DNA of 64,000 nucleotides from Xylophilus sp. Leaf220 (lineage in GTDB: Bacteria; Pseudomonadota; Gammaproteobacteria; Burkholderiales; Burkholderiaceae_C): the NCBI RefSeq assembly GCF_001421705.1, contig NZ_LMKO01000001.1, forward strand, positions 610,170 to 674,169. Reading direction: 5' to 3'. The position numbers and the translations under genes were made by a program. Below are positions 46,794 to 56,902 of this stretch, in pieces. The notes under the pieces are model-generated. The model ran no database searches. It was not told where the DNA came from and saw nothing but the letters and a program-made list of their open reading frames with translations. Positions within the stretch are counted from its first letter, which is position 1. Each line of letters opens with the position of its first letter.

Positions 46794-47859
46794 TGGCGGG
46801 CGCCTTCTTTGCGGACGACTTGGCAAGCGACAGATACTCAATGGCGTAGCCGCGTGCCTGCAGCAATGCGGGCAGGCCTTGGGGGCCGATCATGTGCAGG
46901 GCGCCCACCGCCACCAGCCAGGGCTTGCCATCGGCCTGCAACCGGTCGATGCCGTCCGCCAGGACGGGGTTGCGGTCGGCCAGCAGGGCCTGCACCTGAG
47001 CGCGGTCGCGCGGCGTGTCCATGCAGCCGCACCAGCCGGCATAGTCGGCCAGGCGCGGCAGGTCGGAGGTGGACCAGATGCCCGCCAGGGTCTGCGCGAT
47101 ACCGGCCGAGCGCCCCTGCTCCAGGGCGGCCAGACCGTCTTCCAGGGCCTGGCCGTCGACATGGTCGGGTGGCCCCAGCAGCAACCGCATCTGCGCTTCG
47201 GGCGTTTCCAGCGACACCACCGGCACGCTCCGCGCCCGCGCCCAGCCCGACAGCACGTACTCCTGCGCGTACTCCGCATAGAGCTTCTGCGACCGCAGCG
47301 CGTACAGCTCGATGGTGGTGAGCACCATGGCCGGATGCAGCGCGGTCTGCACCGCCTCGGGCAGGCAGACCCGGGACGCCTGCGCCTGCATGCGCGACCG
47401 CAGGCCCGCCGGCCATTCGCCCGCATGGCCGGTCACCAGTGCGGCCATGCGCTGCTGAATCGACGGATCCAGCGGGTCCAGCTCCAGCGCCAGCACCTGG
47501 CTGGCCAGCAGGGCCTGCGTGAGCCGTGGTCCGGGCATGGCCCACGCCTGCCGGCCCACGTGCACCGTGCCGTAGAGGTAGCCTTCGCGCCCGTCCTTGC
47601 GCACGCGCCAGAGAAAGCCGCGGTCTTGCGCCCGGGCCTGCATCTGCGCCAGGGTGGCCGGACCGGGGACGGCAGGCGCAGACGGGCAGGCCGCGGCTGT
47701 CGCTGCCGCTGCCGCCGGCGCTGCCGCGGCGACGAACACCGCGCCGAGCAGGACCGCGGCGGCCGTGCGCCACCGGACGGCCCGGCGGTCGCCCTGCCAC
47801 GCAGGCCGCAGATGCCGGGTCGTACCGCACAGCCGGACCGGCGCTGCGATGGCGCTCAT
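46774..47859 (-). CDS. TraB/GumN family protein
   Basis: 361 residues from ATG 47859, coupled to hisC (ATGA). A signal or anchor helix ([25 protein letters not shown]) is followed by the TraB/PrgY/GumN domain with [23 protein letters not shown] at its start and the second motif [23 protein letters not shown] at its end. The two conserved HxG/GxxH motifs suggest a metal-dependent hydrolase, but no reaction is established. The last residues (AKNVKEP) are read from the edge of the 110-bp repeat. Confidence 0.88.
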   Translation of the reverse strand: MSAIAAPVRLCGTTRHLRPAWQGDRRAVRWRTAAAVLLGAVFVAAAAPAAAAATAAACPSAPAVPGPATLAQMQARAQDRGFLWRVRKDGREGYLYGTVHVGRQAWAMPGPRLTQALLASQVLALELDPLDPSIQQRMAALVTGHAGEWPAGLRSRMQAQASRVCLPEAVQTALHPAMVLTTIELYALRSQKLYAEYAQEYVLSGWARARSVPVVSLETPEAQMRLLLGPPDHVDGQALEDGLAALEQGRSAGIAQTLAGIWSTSDLPRLADYAGWCGCMDTPRDRAQVQALLADRNPVLADGIDRLQADGKPWLVAVGALHMIGPQGLPALLQARGYAIEYLSLAKSSAKKAPAKNVKEP

Positions 47860-48947
47860 GCCGAGCCCTCCGTGCGCACCGCATCGGCCAGCGCCCGGAC
47901 CAACTGCTCGCACTGCGCCGGCGTGCCGATGCTGATCCGCAGGTACTGCGCGATCCGCGGCCCGGCGAAGTGCCGCACCAGCACGCCGCGCCCACGCAGC
48001 GCCGCCGCCAGCGCGGCCGCATCGTGCCGCGGGTGCCGCACGAAGACGAAGTTGGCCTGCGAAGGCAGCACGTCGAAGCCCATGTCTTCGAGCTGCAGCG
48101 CCAGGCCCTCGCGGGTGTCCATCACCGCGCGGCGGGTCTGGTCGAAGTGGGCCTCGTCCTCCATCGCGGCGAGCGCGCCGGCCTGGGCCAGGCGGTCGAG
48201 CGGGTAGGAGTTGAAGCTGTTCTTCACCCGTTCCAGCGCGTCGACGAGCGGGCGCTGGCCGCAGGCGAAGCCCACCCGCAGCCCGGCCAGGGAGCGCGAC
48301 TTGGACAGCGTCTGCACCACCAGCAGGTTGGGGTAGCGGTCGATCAGGGGAATGGCGCTCTCGCCGCCGAAATCGACATAGGCCTCGTCCACCAGCACCA
48401 CCCGGTCCGGGTGCACCTGCAGCAGCCGTTCGATGGCGGCAAGCGGCAGGCCGATGCCGGTCGGCGCGTTCGGGTTGGCCACCACGATGCCGGCGCACGG
48501 GCCGGCGGCCGCGAAGGCGTCCACGTCGAGCTGCATCCGGTCGTCGAGCGGCACCAGCCGGGGTTCGATGCCGTAGAGGCCGCAATAGACCTGGTAGAAG
48601 CTGTAGGTGACGTCGGCGAACAGCAGCGGCGCACCGTGCTGGAAGAACGCGAAGAAGGCATGCGCCAGCACCTCGTCCGAGCCGTTGCCGACGAAGGTCT
48701 CGCCCAGCGCCAGGCCGTGCCGGGCGGCGATCGCGCGGCGCAGCGCGGTCGCATCGGGGTCGGGGTACAGCTCCAGTCCCTGCGCCGCCGCCTCGCGGAT
48801 CGCCTGAACCGCCCGCGGCGACGGCGGGTACGGGTTCTCGTTGGTGTTGAGCTTTACCAGCCGGTCGATCTTCGGCTGTTCACCGGGGACGTAGGGCACG
48901 AGCGTGACCACCACGGGGCTCCAGGCGGCCGGGGACGGAAGAGACAC
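47856..48947 (-). CDS. hisC: Histidinol-phosphate aminotransferase
   Basis: 363 residues. I chose the GTG at 48947 (VSLPSPAAW) because CAGGAGCAAAC sits just upstream; this ribosome binding site belongs to the 54-bp repeat. PLP-dependent fold type [43 protein letters not shown] and the PLP Lys near 216 in [14 protein letters not shown]. Histidine synthesis, though other aromatic amino acid transaminases look alike. Unlinked to other his genes here. Confidence 0.93.
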   Translation of the reverse strand: MSLPSPAAWSPVVVTLVPYVPGEQPKIDRLVKLNTNENPYPPSPRAVQAIREAAAQGLELYPDPDATALRRAIAARHGLALGETFVGNGSDEVLAHAFFAFFQHGAPLLFADVTYSFYQVYCGLYGIEPRLVPLDDRMQLDVDAFAAAGPCAGIVVANPNAPTGIGLPLAAIERLLQVHPDRVVLVDEAYVDFGGESAIPLIDRYPNLLVVQTLSKSRSLAGLRVGFACGQRPLVDALERVKNSFNSYPLDRLAQAGALAAMEDEAHFDQTRRAVMDTREGLALQLEDMGFDVLPSQANFVFVRHPRHDAAALAAALRGRGVLVRHFAGPRIAQYLRISIGTPAQCEQLVRALADAVRTEGSA

Positions 48948-48951
48948 GTTT

Positions 48952-49005
48952 GCTCCTGAATTGATAGCTGAAGGCCGGCGCGGATCGCCGGCTGCAGGCA
49001 TTTCT
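48952..49005 (+). repeat. 54-bp dispersed repeat, copy 6 (carries hisC RBS)
   Basis: Plus strand GCTCCTGAATTGATAGCTG, GCCGGCG-N4-TCGCCGGC and GGCATTTC. Read on the minus strand, AGCTATCAATTCAGGAGCAA leads into the hisC GTG, the same layout as before livH (16713). Confidence 0.7.
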
Positions 49006-49029
49006 CGCTCTGGAACGCCTGCCGGGCCG

Positions 49030-50016
49030 TCAGCCGAGCAGGCGGGCCAGCGTCAGCAGCGCCAGCAGGCCGAGCCACACCACCACCGAGCGCCACACCA
49101 GCCCGACCACCTGGGCCAGGTGCGACAGCTCGGGCTCGCGGCCCGGCGTGCTGGCCGAGTCGATGGCGGGCTCGCCGTCGGCGTCGATCAGCAGCACCGT
49201 CTCGGGTTCGGCCGAGCGCAGCGCACCGCCGCCCAGGCGCACGTCGATCGCGCCCGAGGTGGCGGCCAGGATCACGCCGTCGTTGTCGTTGGGAAAGCGC
49301 TGCGCGTGGTAGCGCCAGCCTTCGATCGCTTCCTCGAAGTTGCCGACCACCGCGAAGCTGAGCGCGGTGATGCGGGCGGGCAGCCAGTCGACCACCGTCC
49401 AGGTGACGGCCGCCGCCCGCTGCAGCGACGGGCTGGCGGGCTGCACCTGCAGACGGCTCTTGTGCTTCCAGTAGCGCGAGACGAATTCCGAGAGGCGGTA
49501 GAACACCGCGCCCGCCGGCCCGAAGCCGAAGGCCGCCAGCACCGTGTACCAGACCAGCACCCCGAATACGTGGCGGTGGGCGGCCAGCACCGAGTACTCG
49601 ATCACGTGGCGCACGATCTCGCTGCGCGGCAGTTCGCTCGCATCGACCTGCTGCCAGTGGGCCAGCAGTTCGCGGGCGCGCATCTCGTCGCCCTCCAGCA
49701 GCGCATCGCGGATCGCGGTGAAGTGGTGGCTGAACTGGCGAAAGCCCAGCGTGACGTAGAGCACCGCCACGCTCCAGACCACTGCGAAGGGCCAGCCCAG
49801 GCCCCAGAGCAGCAGCCAGTGCATGCCGAGGGTCAGCAGCGACGGCACCAGCACCGCCAGGCCCCAGGCCACCCATCCGTGGTGCGACTTGCCGGCGTCG
49901 AAGTTGCGGCTGACCGACAGCGCCCAGGCCCGCAACCCGCCGTGGATCGGGTTGGTCCGGGCCAGCGGCCGCGCCTGCTCGAGCAGCAGGGCGAACAGGA
50001 TGGCGAAGAAACTCAT
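49030..50016 (-). CDS. CobD/CbiB-like membrane protein
   Basis: 328 residues from ATG 50016 ([18 protein letters not shown]). Three to four hydrophobic helices near the N-terminus and one at the C-terminus. The central part ([33 protein letters not shown]) is the block shared by CobD/CbiB and AmpE-like proteins. True CobD joins aminopropanol to cobyric acid, but no cobalamin genes are here and this subfamily is found next to translation genes in many Burkholderiales, so the role is unknown. It lies 54 bp after the CoA pyrophosphatase gene. Confidence 0.82.
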   Translation of the reverse strand: MSFFAILFALLLEQARPLARTNPIHGGLRAWALSVSRNFDAGKSHHGWVAWGLAVLVPSLLTLGMHWLLLWGLGWPFAVVWSVAVLYVTLGFRQFSHHFTAIRDALLEGDEMRARELLAHWQQVDASELPRSEIVRHVIEYSVLAAHRHVFGVLVWYTVLAAFGFGPAGAVFYRLSEFVSRYWKHKSRLQVQPASPSLQRAAAVTWTVVDWLPARITALSFAVVGNFEEAIEGWRYHAQRFPNDNDGVILAATSGAIDVRLGGGALRSAEPETVLLIDADGEPAIDSASTPGREPELSHLAQVVGLVWRSVVVWLGLLALLTLARLLG

Positions 50017-50070
50017 GGGCCAGGATGATATGCGAGCACCGCCGCGGCGCACCTCGCGCCGGCCGCCGGG

Positions 50071-50805
50071 TCAGGCGGCCAGGAACCGGTAGAAGTTGCG
50101 CAGCATGCCGGCGGTGGCGCCCCAGACGAAGTGCTCCTTGCCGGTGGACGGATCGGTCCAGGGCATCGAGAACCACTCGCGCCGGCCGTCGCCGCCCTCG
50201 ACCACGTGGCGGCGGTGGTGCGCCGGGTCCATCAGGAAGGCCAGCGGCACCTCGAACACGTCGGCCACCTCGTCCGGATTGGCGCGCAATACGCAGCCGG
50301 GCTGGATCAGCGCCACCACCGGGGTGACGACGAAGGCGGTGATGGTGGCGTAGGTGGGCAACTGGCCCAGCACCTGCACCCAGCGGCGCTCCAGGCCCAC
50401 CTCCTCCTCGGCCTCGCGCAACGCGGTATCGGCGGCGTCGGCATCGCCCGGGTCGGCACGGCCGCCGGGGAAGGCCACCTGGCCCGAGTGGGTGCTGAGG
50501 TGCGCCGTGCGCTCGGTCAGCAGCACCGTCGGCTCGGACCGCTGCACGATGCCCAGCAGCACCGAGGCCGCCGCCGGCGCCCGGGTGCCGGCCGAGGGCT
50601 CGCGCCGCACGTCGGGCTGCCAGGCCGGCGGCGTGTGGAAGCGCAGCCGCAATGCTTCGGGCGTCCAGCGCCCGGGCGGCACCGCGGGCAGGTGGGCGTC
50701 GGTGCCGCTCACCGGCACCCGGCGCGGATCGAAACCGGGGATCGGCCCGGCCGGCACGTCGGGCGCGGCGAAGAACGGGACAGGGGCGGCAGGCAGCTGG
50801 CTCAC
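50071..50805 (-). CDS. CoA pyrophosphatase (Nudix hydrolase)
   Basis: 244 residues. A Pro-rich N-terminal 75 residues precede the Nudix domain: LLTERTAHLSTHSGQVAFPGG is the CoA-specific lead-in, and the Nudix box GGRADPGDADAADTALREAEEEVGL lies at about 113-137 with a normal REAxEEVG core. Family enzymes cut CoA and acyl-CoA to phosphopantetheine and 3',5'-ADP. Confidence 0.92.
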   Translation of the reverse strand: MSQLPAAPVPFFAAPDVPAGPIPGFDPRRVPVSGTDAHLPAVPPGRWTPEALRLRFHTPPAWQPDVRREPSAGTRAPAAASVLLGIVQRSEPTVLLTERTAHLSTHSGQVAFPGGRADPGDADAADTALREAEEEVGLERRWVQVLGQLPTYATITAFVVTPVVALIQPGCVLRANPDEVADVFEVPLAFLMDPAHHRRHVVEGGDGRREWFSMPWTDPSTGKEHFVWGATAGMLRNFYRFLAA

Positions 50806-50824
50806 GGACGGGGCTCCGGGGAAT

Positions 50825-50860
50825 GAAAAAAGCCGCTGGCGCGAGGCGGCAGCGGCTTTC
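50825..50860 (-). terminator. Rho-independent terminator after rplS
   Basis: Minus strand AAAGCCGCTG pairs with CAGCGGCTTT around an 11-nt loop, followed by a T-run. It lies 27 bp behind the rplS stop and closes the rpsP-rimM-trmD-rplS operon. Confidence 0.88.
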
Positions 50861-50886
50861 AGCAGAAGCGCGAGGCTTCCGGCAGC

Positions 50887-51282
50887 TTACGCGGCGGTGA
50901 CCGGCGCGATCTGCTTGTTGACGCGGGCCGGCAGCTTTTCCTTGATACGTGCCGACTTGCCGCTGCGCTGGCGCAGGTAGTACAGCTTGGCACGGCGGAC
51001 GTCGCCGCGGCGCTTGACTTCGATGCTGGCGATCAGCGGGCTGTAGGTCTGGAACGTGCGCTCCACGCCTTCGCCGCTGGAGATCTTGCGCACGGTGAAG
51101 CCGCTGTTGAGGCCGCGGTTGCGCTTGGCGATCACGACGCCTTCGAATGCCTGGGTACGCTTGCGGGTACCTTCGACCACGTTCACGCTGACGATGACGG
51201 TGTCGCCGGGCGAGAACTGGGGAATCGTCTTGGCGAGACGGTCGATTTCTTCCTGCTCGAGGATCTGGATGAGATTGGCCAT
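50887..51282 (-). CDS. rplS: 50S ribosomal protein L19
   Basis: 131 residues from ATG 51282. L19 signature: [11 protein letters not shown]-like start ([41 protein letters not shown]), [16 protein letters not shown] and the C-terminal [14 protein letters not shown]. Lies at the 30S-50S interface. The tail is slightly extended (KQIAPVTAA). Last gene of the operon, with a terminator behind it. Confidence 0.97.
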   Translation of the reverse strand: MANLIQILEQEEIDRLAKTIPQFSPGDTVIVSVNVVEGTRKRTQAFEGVVIAKRNRGLNSGFTVRKISSGEGVERTFQTYSPLIASIEVKRRGDVRRAKLYYLRQRSGKSARIKEKLPARVNKQIAPVTAA

Positions 51283-51380
51283 GGTTTCCTGTATGTCGAT
51301 CGTGCCTGCGCTGCACTAAGGGCGGCTGGTCGGGCTTTGGAAGCCCTGCCGCGGCCAGGTAGAGGATCGGGAACCCGGCA

Positions 51381-52091
51381 TTATAGCTTTTTCGGCCGCA
51401 GCAGATCTGGCCGGTGCCGGGTGGTCAGCGCGACGCGCTGTGCGCGCCGCCAGGCCTCGATCTTCGCGTGGTCGCCCGAGGTGAGCACCGGTGGCACGCC
51501 CGCGCCCTGCCACTGCTCGGGCCGGGTGTAGTGCGGGCAGTCCAGCAGGCCGTCGAGCGCCGGGTTGAAGCTGTCGAGCTGGTGGCTGCCGGCGTCGTTC
51601 AGCACGCCGGGCTGCAGCCGCGCGACCGCGTCGAGCAGCGCCATCGCGGCGATCTCGCCGCCCGACAGCACGAAGTCTCCCAGGCTCAGCTGCACGTCGA
51701 CGAAGAAATCGATGAAGCGCTGGTCGATGCCCTCGTAGCGGCCGCAGACCAGCACCGCGCCGGCGCTGGCCGACCAGCGCTCGACGCCGGCATGGTCGAT
51801 CCGCGCGCCGATCGGCGAGAAGAGCACCACCGGGGCCGCGGCCTCCGCCGGCTCGGCACGGTCGGCCCGCACCGCTTCCAGGCAGCGCGCCAGCGGCTCG
51901 GCCATCATGACCATGCCCGGGCCGCCGCCGAAGGGCCGGTCATCCACCCGGCGGTAGTTGCCGTCGGCATGGTCGCGCGGGTTCCAGAGGCGCACGTCTA
52001 CCAGCCCGGTCTCGTACGCGCGCCGGGTCACGCCCACCTGCAGGAAGGGGGCGAACAGTTCGGGGAACAGGGTGAGGATGTCGAAGCGCAT
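51381..52091 (-). CDS. trmD: tRNA (guanine-N1)-methyltransferase
   Basis: 236 residues from ATG 52091. SPOUT-fold enzyme making m1G37 from SAM. Family blocks: FDILTLFPELFAPFL, RPFGGGPGMVMM, VLVCGRYEGIDQRFID (knot and SAM site), and LGDFVLSGGEIAAMALLDAVARLQPGVL. The C-terminal part contacts the anticodon arm. Normal length and position between rimM and rplS. Confidence 0.97.
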   Translation of the reverse strand: MRFDILTLFPELFAPFLQVGVTRRAYETGLVDVRLWNPRDHADGNYRRVDDRPFGGGPGMVMMAEPLARCLEAVRADRAEPAEAAAPVVLFSPIGARIDHAGVERWSASAGAVLVCGRYEGIDQRFIDFFVDVQLSLGDFVLSGGEIAAMALLDAVARLQPGVLNDAGSHQLDSFNPALDGLLDCPHYTRPEQWQGAGVPPVLTSGDHAKIEAWRRAQRVALTTRHRPDLLRPKKL

Positions 52092-52133
52092 GGGTGCGGC
52101 GCAAGAAGATGCAGCCGGCTTGCGCCGACGGGG

Positions 52134-52748
52134 TCAGTAGTCGGGCTGCCAGTCGACCGTGATCCGGCGGCTGGGCAGGTCGACGCCGTCGACGAAGGCG
52201 GCGACGAACGGAATCATCCGCTCCTGCGGCTGACCCTCGGCCTCGAAGGCCAGCACCATGACGGTCTGCGGGCCGGTCGAGAGCAGTTCCTTGACCTGGC
52301 CCATCGCGACGCCTTCGCGGTTGACCACGTCCAGGCCGATCAAGTCGACCCAGTAGAACTCGTCCTCGGTGGTCGACGGAAAGCTGGAGCGGGCGACGAA
52401 GACGCGTGCGCCCTTCAGTGCCTCGGCCGTGTTGCGGTCGGGGATGTCGTGCGCGGTGGCGACGACGGAATCGGAATGTTCCTTGGCTTCCTTGATCGCG
52501 AGCTTGAGCGTGCCGGTGAAGGTCTTGGCGCCGCGCTCGGTCGGCTGGATGAACCAGCGCTTGGAAGAAAAAAGCGCCTCGGGCGTGGCGCTGTAGGGCA
52601 GGATGCGGAACCAGCCCTTGATGCCCCAGGCATCGGCGATGCGCCCCACTTCCACCGCGTCGGCCGGAAGTTCAGCCGGCTCCAGGCCGGTCAGCAGGGC
52701 GGGCGATGCCGCGGGGGTGTCCGCACGCGGCGGCGCGGACGACGCCAT
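52134..52748 (-). CDS. rimM: 16S rRNA processing protein RimM
   Basis: 204 residues from ATG 52748. The N-terminal domain starts with VEVGRIADAWGIKGWFRILPYS, and the PRC barrel covers EDEFYWVDLIGLDVVNREGVAMGQVKELLSTG and the final IPFVAAFVDGVDLPSRRITVDWQPDY. Binds S19 during 30S head assembly. 25 or so residues longer than many homologs at the N-terminus. 4 bp behind rpsP. Confidence 0.95.
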   Translation of the reverse strand: MASSAPPRADTPAASPALLTGLEPAELPADAVEVGRIADAWGIKGWFRILPYSATPEALFSSKRWFIQPTERGAKTFTGTLKLAIKEAKEHSDSVVATAHDIPDRNTAEALKGARVFVARSSFPSTTEDEFYWVDLIGLDVVNREGVAMGQVKELLSTGPQTVMVLAFEAEGQPQERMIPFVAAFVDGVDLPSRRITVDWQPDY

Positions 52749-52752
52749 GCGC

Positions 52753-53031
52753 TTAGGCGGCTTCGGCAGCTGCAGCAGCGGCCGGCACGGCCTTGGCGCC
52801 CTGGCGGATCAGGCGTTCGACGGTGGGGGATGCCTGCGCGCCCACGCCTTGCCAGTAGCTCAGGCGGTCTTGCGCGATGCGCAGGCCTTCTTCGCCGCCG
52901 CGTGCGGTCGGGTTGTAGAAGCCCAGGCGCTCGATGAAGCGGCCGTCGCGGCGGGTGCGCTTGTCGGCGACCACGATGTTGAAGAAAGGACGACCTTTGG
53001 AGCCGCCGCGGGAGAGTCGAATGACGACCAT
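52753..53031 (-). CDS. rpsP: 30S ribosomal protein S16
   Basis: 92 residues from ATG 53031. [41 protein letters not shown] is the S16 signature, and [21 protein letters not shown] closes the fold. The Ala-rich tail is common in the group. First gene of the operon; a TATAAT box lies about 110 bp upstream (53139-53144). Confidence 0.97.
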   Translation of the reverse strand: MVVIRLSRGGSKGRPFFNIVVADKRTRRDGRFIERLGFYNPTARGGEEGLRIAQDRLSYWQGVGAQASPTVERLIRQGAKAVPAAAAAAEAA

Positions 53032-53138
53032 GATTTATCCTTCGGGTGGGAAACGGAGCAGGATCGCCCGTTTCGGTTCTTGCGGCGTTGAGACACGCGA
53101 CATGGCCACCCGGCCAGCGACACGCAGCAAAGCCCGCG

Positions 53139-53144
53139 ATTATA
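53139..53144 (-). promoter_or_regulatory. -10 box of rpsP operon promoter
   Basis: Minus strand TATAAT in AAAAGATATAATCGCG. I see no good -35 at normal distance. The site lies in the 129-bp gap between the divergent rpsP and GNAT genes and would give an rpsP leader of about 100 nt. Confidence 0.4.
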
Positions 53145-53160
53145 TCTTTTCCAGCCCCCA

Positions 53161-53685
53161 ATGCCTACCATCCGAGCCAGCCAAGACGCCGATCTTCCCG
53201 CGATCACCGCGATTTATGCACACCACGTGCTCCACGGCACCGGCACTTTCGAGATCGACCCGCCCACCCTGGCCGACATGACCACCCGCCGCGCCGACGT
53301 GCTGGCCAAGGGCCTGCCCTACCTGGTGGCTGAGGACGATAACGGCACGGTGCTGGGTTTCGCCTACGGCAACTGGTTCAAGCCGCGGCCGGCCTACCGC
53401 TTCTCGGCCGAGGATTCGATCTACCTGGCCGACGCGGCGCGCGGGCGGGGCATCGGCAAGGGCCTGCTGGCCGCGTTCGTGGCGCAGGCCGAGGCGGCCG
53501 GCGTGCGCAAGCTCATCGCGGTGATCGGCGACTCGGCCAACGCCGGCTCGATCGGCGTGCACCGCGCGGCGGGCTTCACCCAGGTCGGCGTCATGAAAGC
53601 GGTGGGCTGGAAGTTCGGTGCCTGGCGCGACATCGTGCTGATGGAAAAGCCCCTGGGCGCGGCCGACACGACCGACCCGGACTAG
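53161..53685 (+). CDS. GNAT acetyltransferase (phosphinothricin acetyltransferase-like)
   Basis: 174 residues from ATG 53161 (MPTIRASQDADLPAITAIYAHHV). GNAT fold: VLGFAYGNWFKPRPAYRFSAEDSIYLADAARGRGIGKGLLAAF holds the acetyl-CoA pyrophosphate loop (RGRGIGKG), and GSIGVHRAAGFTQVGVMKAVGWKFGAWRDIVLMEK matches the Pat/Bar group. Likely N-acetylates an amino-acid-like toxin or methionine sulfone/sulfoximine. Confidence 0.9.
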   Translation: MPTIRASQDADLPAITAIYAHHVLHGTGTFEIDPPTLADMTTRRADVLAKGLPYLVAEDDNGTVLGFAYGNWFKPRPAYRFSAEDSIYLADAARGRGIGKGLLAAFVAQAEAAGVRKLIAVIGDSANAGSIGVHRAAGFTQVGVMKAVGWKFGAWRDIVLMEKPLGAADTTDPD

Positions 53686-53719
53686 CGGCCAGGGTGGCGC
53701 CATCAATAATGGGCCCACC

Positions 53720-54166
53720 ATGAAGAACAAAACCGTCGCCGCCTGGCTGGCCTTTCTCGGCGGGCCGCTCGGCCTGCACCGCTTCTACCTGCGGGGCTTC
53801 GGCGACATGCTGGGCTGGCTGCTGCCGCTGCCCACCGCGCTGGGGCTCTACGGGGTCGAGCGGGTCAAGCAGTACGGGATCGACGATGCCTGGAGCTGGA
53901 TGCTGATCCCGCTGCTGGGCTTCACCGCGGCCGGTTGCGCGCTGACCGCCATCGTCTACGGCCTGATGGCGCCCGAGAAGTGGAACGGCCGCTACAACCC
54001 ACAGGCCGCCGCCGACGCGCCGCCCGGTCGCACCCACTGGGGCACGGTCTTCGCGGTGGCCGGCGCACTGTTGATCGGCACCGGCATCCTGATGGCGACG
54101 CTGGCCTACAGCTTCGAGCACTTCTTCCAGTACCAGATCGAGGAAGCGCGCAAGATTTCGCAGTGA
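53720..54166 (+). CDS. TM2-domain membrane protein
   Basis: 148 residues from ATG 53720. The TM2 pattern is at the N-terminus (KTVAAWLAFLGGPLGLHRFYLRGFGDMLGWLLPLP), then further hydrophobic helices near 70-90 and 112-132. Function unknown. The stop codon TGA ends inside the first base of the 54-bp repeat that follows. Confidence 0.85.
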   Translation: MKNKTVAAWLAFLGGPLGLHRFYLRGFGDMLGWLLPLPTALGLYGVERVKQYGIDDAWSWMLIPLLGFTAAGCALTAIVYGLMAPEKWNGRYNPQAAADAPPGRTHWGTVFAVAGALLIGTGILMATLAYSFEHFFQYQIEEARKISQ

Positions 54167-54219
54167 AAAGCGATCCAGGCCGGCGTCCCGCGCCGGCTTC
54201 CTGCTATTGATTCAGTAGC
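54166..54219 (-). repeat. 54-bp dispersed repeat, copy 7
   Basis: Minus strand GCTAC-N7-ATAGC, GCCGGCG-N4-CGCCGGC and GCTTTTC. It lies between the convergent TM2-protein and Pit genes and could end transcription of either. Confidence 0.75.
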
Positions 54220-54252
54220 AGACGACGGACAGAGCCTCTCGGCTCGCCAGCA

Positions 54253-55263
54253 CTAGAAGAGCTGCAGGCTGACCCAGTAGCCGATGGCCGCGACGAAGGC
54301 CGAAGCCGGGATCGTCAGGATCCAGGCCCAGACGATGTTGCCCGCCACGCCCCAGCGCACCGCGCTGGCCCGCTGCACCGAACCGACGCCGACGATCGCG
54401 CCGGTGATCGTGTGGGTGGTGGAGACGGGAATGCCCAGCACCGTCGCCAGGAACAGCGTCAGCGCGCCGCCGGTCTCGGCACAGAAGCCGCCGACGGGTT
54501 TGAGCTTGGTGATCTTCTGGCCCATGGTGCGCACGATGCGCCAGCCGCCGAACATCGTGCCCAGCGCGATCGCCACGTAGCAGCTGACGATGGTCCAGGT
54601 GGGCGGCGCGCTGGCCGTGGCCGAGGTGTAGCCGGTGGCGATCAGCAGCATCCAGATCAGGCCGATCGTCTTCTGCGCATCGTTGCCCCCGTGGCCCAGG
54701 CTGTAGGCACCGGCCGAGACGAGCTGCAGCCGGCGGAACCAGCGGTCCACCCGCGACGGCGTGGCGCGCCGGCAGATCCAGGCCACCGCCACCATCATCA
54801 GCGAGCCCAGCACGAAGCCCAGGAACGGCGACACGAAGATGAAGATCACCGTGCGCCAGATGCCCGCGGCGATCAGCGCGCCCGCGCCGGCCTTGGCGAT
54901 CACCGCACCGACGATGCCGCCCACCAGCGCATGCGACGAACTGCTGGGGATGCCGTAGTACCAGGTGATGAAGTTCCAGGTGATCGCCCCGGTGAGCGCC
55001 CCGAAGACCACATGGACGTTGATCACCTCCGGGTCGGCGATGCCCTTGCCCACCGTCGCCGCAACGCCCAGATGGAAGACGAAATACGCCAGCAAATTGA
55101 AGAAGGCCGCGAACACCACCGCCTGGCCGGGCTTCAACACGCCGGTGGAGACCACGGTGGCGATCGAATTCGCCGCGTCGTGGAAGCCGTTCATGAAATC
55201 GAACACCAGCGCCAGCGCGACCAGCAACACGATGACCCAGAGGGCCGACTGCACCGTCGTCAT
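54253..55263 (-). CDS. pit: Low-affinity inorganic phosphate transporter (Pit family)
   Basis: 336 residues from ATG 55263. About ten helices. The duplicated PiT signature is seen as FDFMNGFHDAANSIATVVSTGVLKPGQAV near the N-terminus and GGNDAQKTIGLIWMLL plus GIPVSTTHTITGAIVGVGSV in the second half. Imports metal-phosphate with H+ symport. Directly follows a DUF47 gene (22-bp gap), the common pairing. Confidence 0.94.
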   Translation of the reverse strand: MTTVQSALWVIVLLVALALVFDFMNGFHDAANSIATVVSTGVLKPGQAVVFAAFFNLLAYFVFHLGVAATVGKGIADPEVINVHVVFGALTGAITWNFITWYYGIPSSSSHALVGGIVGAVIAKAGAGALIAAGIWRTVIFIFVSPFLGFVLGSLMMVAVAWICRRATPSRVDRWFRRLQLVSAGAYSLGHGGNDAQKTIGLIWMLLIATGYTSATASAPPTWTIVSCYVAIALGTMFGGWRIVRTMGQKITKLKPVGGFCAETGGALTLFLATVLGIPVSTTHTITGAIVGVGSVQRASAVRWGVAGNIVWAWILTIPASAFVAAIGYWVSLQLF

Positions 55264-55285
55264 AGGGAGGACCCCTGCGCTTTCT

Positions 55286-55933
55286 TCAGGAGTTCTCGAG
55301 GACGATGCCCTCGATCAGGTTGGCGACGTCTTCGCAGCGGTCGGTGATCGTCTCCAGCAGCTCGTAGATCGCCTTGAGCTTGATCAGCTCGCGCACGTCG
55401 GGCTCCTCGCGGAACAGCTTGCTCATGGCCGAGCGCATGACGCGGTCGGCGTCGGATTCGAGCCGGTCGATCTCCTCGCAGGTCTTGAGCGCGGCCTCGG
55501 CGGTGCCGGCGTCGGCGATGCGGTCGAGCAGGTGCACCGCGTCGTTCAGGCGCTCGCAGCACTTCAGGCTGAGCGCGGTGAGGCGGGTCATTTCCTCGGT
55601 CATGTGGCGCACGTCGTAGAGCGCCATCGTCTCGGCCGAGTCCTGGATCAGGTCGGCCACGTCGTCCATCGTGTTGATCAGCGAATGGATCTGCTCGCGG
55701 TCGATCGGGGTGATGAAGGTCTTGTGGATCGCGCGGTTGACCTCCTGCGTGATCCGGTCGGCCGCATGCTCGGCGTTGTCGACGTCCTGGGCGTACTTCT
55801 GGCGCAGGCCGATGTCGTCGTAGTTCGCCACCAGCAGGGAGAACGCCCGCGCCGCCTCGACGATGCGGTCGCCGTGCTGGTTGAACATCTCGAAAAAATT
55901 GCCTTCGCGCGGCAGCAGCTTGCCAAACAGCAT
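55286..55933 (-). CDS. DUF47 (PhoU-like) phosphate transport regulator
   Basis: 215 residues from ATG 55933 (MLFGKLLPREGNFFEMFNQHGDRI). All-helical, PhoU-like. AEHAADRITQEVNRAIHKTFITPIDREQIHSLINTMDDVADLIQDSAE is the family core with metal-binding acidic residues; ESDADRVMRSAMSKLF repeats the theme in the second half. In other bacteria it tunes the adjacent Pit transporter. Confidence 0.93.
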   Translation of the reverse strand: MLFGKLLPREGNFFEMFNQHGDRIVEAARAFSLLVANYDDIGLRQKYAQDVDNAEHAADRITQEVNRAIHKTFITPIDREQIHSLINTMDDVADLIQDSAETMALYDVRHMTEEMTRLTALSLKCCERLNDAVHLLDRIADAGTAEAALKTCEEIDRLESDADRVMRSAMSKLFREEPDVRELIKLKAIYELLETITDRCEDVANLIEGIVLENS

Positions 55934-55989
55934 GGCGTCTCCAGGGAAATATGACAGTCGGATGACGTTTTTGTGAACGCGGGAGTGTA

Positions 55990-56013
55990 CCCGCCGCCTT
56001 TCGAAGCGGCGGG
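55990..56013. terminator. Hairpin between livF2 and DUF47 genes
   Basis: CCCGCCGC pairs with GCGGCGGG around an 8-nt loop. No T-run follows on either strand, so it is at best a weak or factor-dependent terminator behind livF2. The rest of the 151-bp gap shows nothing else. Confidence 0.35.
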
Positions 56014-56084
56014 CGCCCTGCGTCGTCGTCCGACCGAGTCCCCGGAATGCCACGCCGCACCGGGCGCGGGCCCGGCGCCCTGCC

Positions 56085-56849
<765 letters not shown>

Positions 56850-56902
56850 GTCAATTCTCCGTGGCGCTGCGCAGGAAACTGCGCGACCGAACATCAGGGA
56901 TA

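Noticed and set aside
49030-50016. Calling the CobD-like protein a cobalamin enzyme
   Set aside because: No other cobalamin gene is present and the resemblance is partial; the name is kept as family only.
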